Positions 21,793-23,132 of a stretch of DNA of 23,132 nt are shown in pieces. The first letter of the stretch is position 1. Every line of letters starts with the position of its first letter. This DNA is from an uncultured Vampirovibrio sp. (GTDB lineage: Bacteria > Cyanobacteriota > Vampirovibrionia > Gastranaerophilales > Gastranaerophilaceae). The position numbers and the translations under genes were made by a program. The stretch is from positions 1 through 23,132 of the forward strand of contig CAJTWU010000027.1 in the NCBI GenBank assembly GCA_910579975.1, given 5' to 3'. The notes under the pieces are model-generated. The model did no database searches. It was not told the DNA's origin and worked only from the letters and a program-made list of their open reading frames with translations.

Positions 21793-23132
21793 ATGGAAAA
21801 TTTTGAAAAAAGATATAATGGTTTAGAAATTGAAAAGAAAATGCAAAAATATTGGGAAGATAATAAAGTTTATGAGTTTATTCCAGATAAATCAAAACCT
21901 ATTTATTCAATTGATACGCCACCACCAACTGTAAATGGCAGTTTACATATTGGTCACATCTTTAGCTATACACAAGCCGAGATGATAGCTAGATATAGAC
22001 GAATGAATGGATATAATGTATTTTATCCTTTTGGCTTTGATGATAATGGGTTGCCGTCTGAAAGATTAGTTGAAAAGGAAACTGGGCTAAAGGCAAAAGA
22101 TTTACCAAGAAAAGAATTTTGCGAAAAATGTGTTAATACTGTGAATAAGTACGAGGATGAGTTTAAGAGATTATGGAAATCTCTAGGCTTTTCTTGCGAC
22201 TGGAATTTAGAGTACACAACAATAAGCCCAACATCGCAAAAATTATCTCAAAAATCATTTCTTGATTTGGCTAAAGCAGGTCACGCTTATACGAAAGAAT
22301 CTCCGGTTTTATGGTGTACAGAATGTCAAACCGCTATTGCTCAGTCCGAACTTGAAACAAAAGATATTGATTCTACTTTTAATTATTTGAAATTCAGATG
22401 TGGGGATCAGATTGTTATAGTAGCTACAACAAGACCAGAACTTTTGTATGGAGTAGTATGCGTTTTCGTTAACCCAGATGATGAAAGATATTCAAACCTT
22501 ATTGGAAAAGAAATTACCGTACCATTATATGATTTTAATGTTCCTGTTTATGGTGATGCAAAAGTTGGAATTGACAAAGGTACAGGTGTTGTCATGTGTG
22601 CAACTTATGGTGATACAACAGACGTTGAATGGGCAACAGAGTATAATTTGCCATACAAAAAAACGATTTTACCAAATGGTGTTATAGCTGAAGATGTTCC
22701 TTATATTGGTGGATTATACTCAAAAAAAGCGAGAAAGGTCATCATTGATCTTCTTATTGATAATGATTTGCTTGTAAAATCCGAGTCAATTACACATCAA
22801 GTTGCAACTCACGAAAGATGTGGTACAGAAATAGAAATTATTCCATCAAAGCAATGGTATATTGATGTTTTATCAAAAAAAGAAGAAATTAGAAATGCTG
22901 GAGATAAGATTAATTGGTATCCTGCTCATATGAAAAACAGATTTTCAATTTGGGTAGATAATCTTAAATGGGATTGGTGTATTTCTAGACAGCGCTATTT
23001 TGGTGTTCCATTTCCAGTTTGGTATTGTGCTGATTGTGGTAAAGCTCATTTCCCAGACGAAAAGGAGTTACCAGTTAATCCAATTGATGATGAGTTTAAT
23101 GGAGTGTGTGTGTGTGGCTGTACAAAGTTTGC
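21793..23132 (+). CDS. valS: Valyl-tRNA synthetase, archaeal/rickettsial type, 5' part
   Basis: AGGAGG at 21783-21788 precedes ATG 21793; 446 codons lie in the window and the gene runs off the edge. DTPPPTVNGSLHIGHIFSYT (41-60) holds the HIGH motif of class I synthetases (52-55). YPFGFDDNGLPSER (78-91) is the form seen in archaeal and rickettsial ValRS; the usual bacterial form has a GTDHAGIATQ-like segment. The CP1 editing domain is present (IVATTRPELLYG, then GTGVVMCATYGDTTDVEW), as are WYIDVL and KWDWCISRQRYFGVPFPVWYC leading back to the catalytic domain. KMSKS is beyond the window. Zn-type Cys pairs (CTEC, CADC) are visible. It charges tRNA-Val and hydrolyses mischarged threonine. It is controlled by the T-box just upstream. 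It may be a second valS in its genome. Confidence 0.96.
   Translation, partial: MENFEKRYNGLEIEKKMQKYWEDNKVYEFIPDKSKPIYSIDTPPPTVNGSLHIGHIFSYTQAEMIARYRRMNGYNVFYPFGFDDNGLPSERLVEKETGLKAKDLPRKEFCEKCVNTVNKYEDEFKRLWKSLGFSCDWNLEYTTISPTSQKLSQKSFLDLAKAGHAYTKESPVLWCTECQTAIAQSELETKDIDSTFNYLKFRCGDQIVIVATTRPELLYGVVCVFVNPDDERYSNLIGKEITVPLYDFNVPVYGDAKVGIDKGTGVVMCATYGDTTDVEWATEYNLPYKKTILPNGVIAEDVPYIGGLYSKKARKVIIDLLIDNDLLVKSESITHQVATHERCGTEIEIIPSKQWYIDVLSKKEEIRNAGDKINWYPAHMKNRFSIWVDNLKWDWCISRQRYFGVPFPVWYCADCGKAHFPDEKELPVNPIDDEFNGVCVCGCTKF

Noticed and set aside
1..23132. CRISPR array
   Set aside because: No regularly spaced identical repeats were seen; the only repeats are the local pairs reported.

Overview
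The window looks like a low-G+C Firmicute, most likely a gut-type clostridium. The basis is strong A/T bias, purine-rich AGGAGG-type ribosome binding sites, an AgrC/AgrA-like two-component pair, a T-box riboswitch, and conjugation genes of the Tn916/Tn1549-like kind found in Clostridia. All identifications come from reading motifs and remembered family patterns; no database was searched.

Layout. (1) 1-162 is the C-terminal end of a Tn916-type tyrosine recombinase, followed by repeated/inverted 10-20 bp elements (202-306) and a long stem (339-404). (2) 429-3024, minus strand, is a three-gene operon: an unrecognised 173-aa protein, a LytTR response regulator and a GHKL sensor kinase. Facing it at 3392-7051 is a plus-strand operon: three six-helix permease-like proteins, one E-loop ABC ATPase, a membrane-anchored small protein and a secreted small protein (DUF2712-like). 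This resembles a peptide-sensing/peptide-export or immunity module. (3) At about 7030 the secreted-protein gene runs abruptly into the C-terminal, Sel1-repeat half of a conjugative relaxase. (4) 8360-12773 is a very A/T-rich cassette with strong promoters at one end and a strong terminator at the other. It encodes a 52-aa protein, a four-helix membrane protein and a 915-aa protein with a gluzincin-like HETAH...ESYSD signature. It lies between conjugation genes, a typical cargo position, and I do not recognise it as a described system. (5) 13138-15776 returns to conjugation genes: a DUF3991/TOPRIM protein and a VirD4/TcpA-type coupling protein. The coupling protein is broken by a large internal deletion that holds the 3' end (domains V-VI) of a group II intron. 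The conjugative element therefore looks dead or non-autonomous.

(6) 16005-21334 is a single apparent transcription unit with a near-consensus extended -10 promoter and a long leader. It encodes a nucleotidyltransferase, a GT2 glycosyltransferase, an APH-fold phosphotransferase-like protein, a DegT/StrS PLP aminotransferase and a U32-family Fe-S-type protein. The set suggests synthesis or modification of a small amino-sugar/cyclitol-like molecule or a glycan, but no product can be named. (7) 21406-23132 carries one strong promoter followed by tRNA-Val(UAC), a T-box riboswitch whose apparent specifier codon is GUA, and the start of a valyl-tRNA synthetase of the archaeal/rickettsial type. The tRNA sensed by the riboswitch, the riboswitch and the synthetase are thus in one short stretch.

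The items most worth follow-up are the metalloprotease/membrane-protein cassette (8556-12738), the tRNA-Val/T-box/valS arrangement, and the possible link between that valS and the biosynthetic-looking operon before it.
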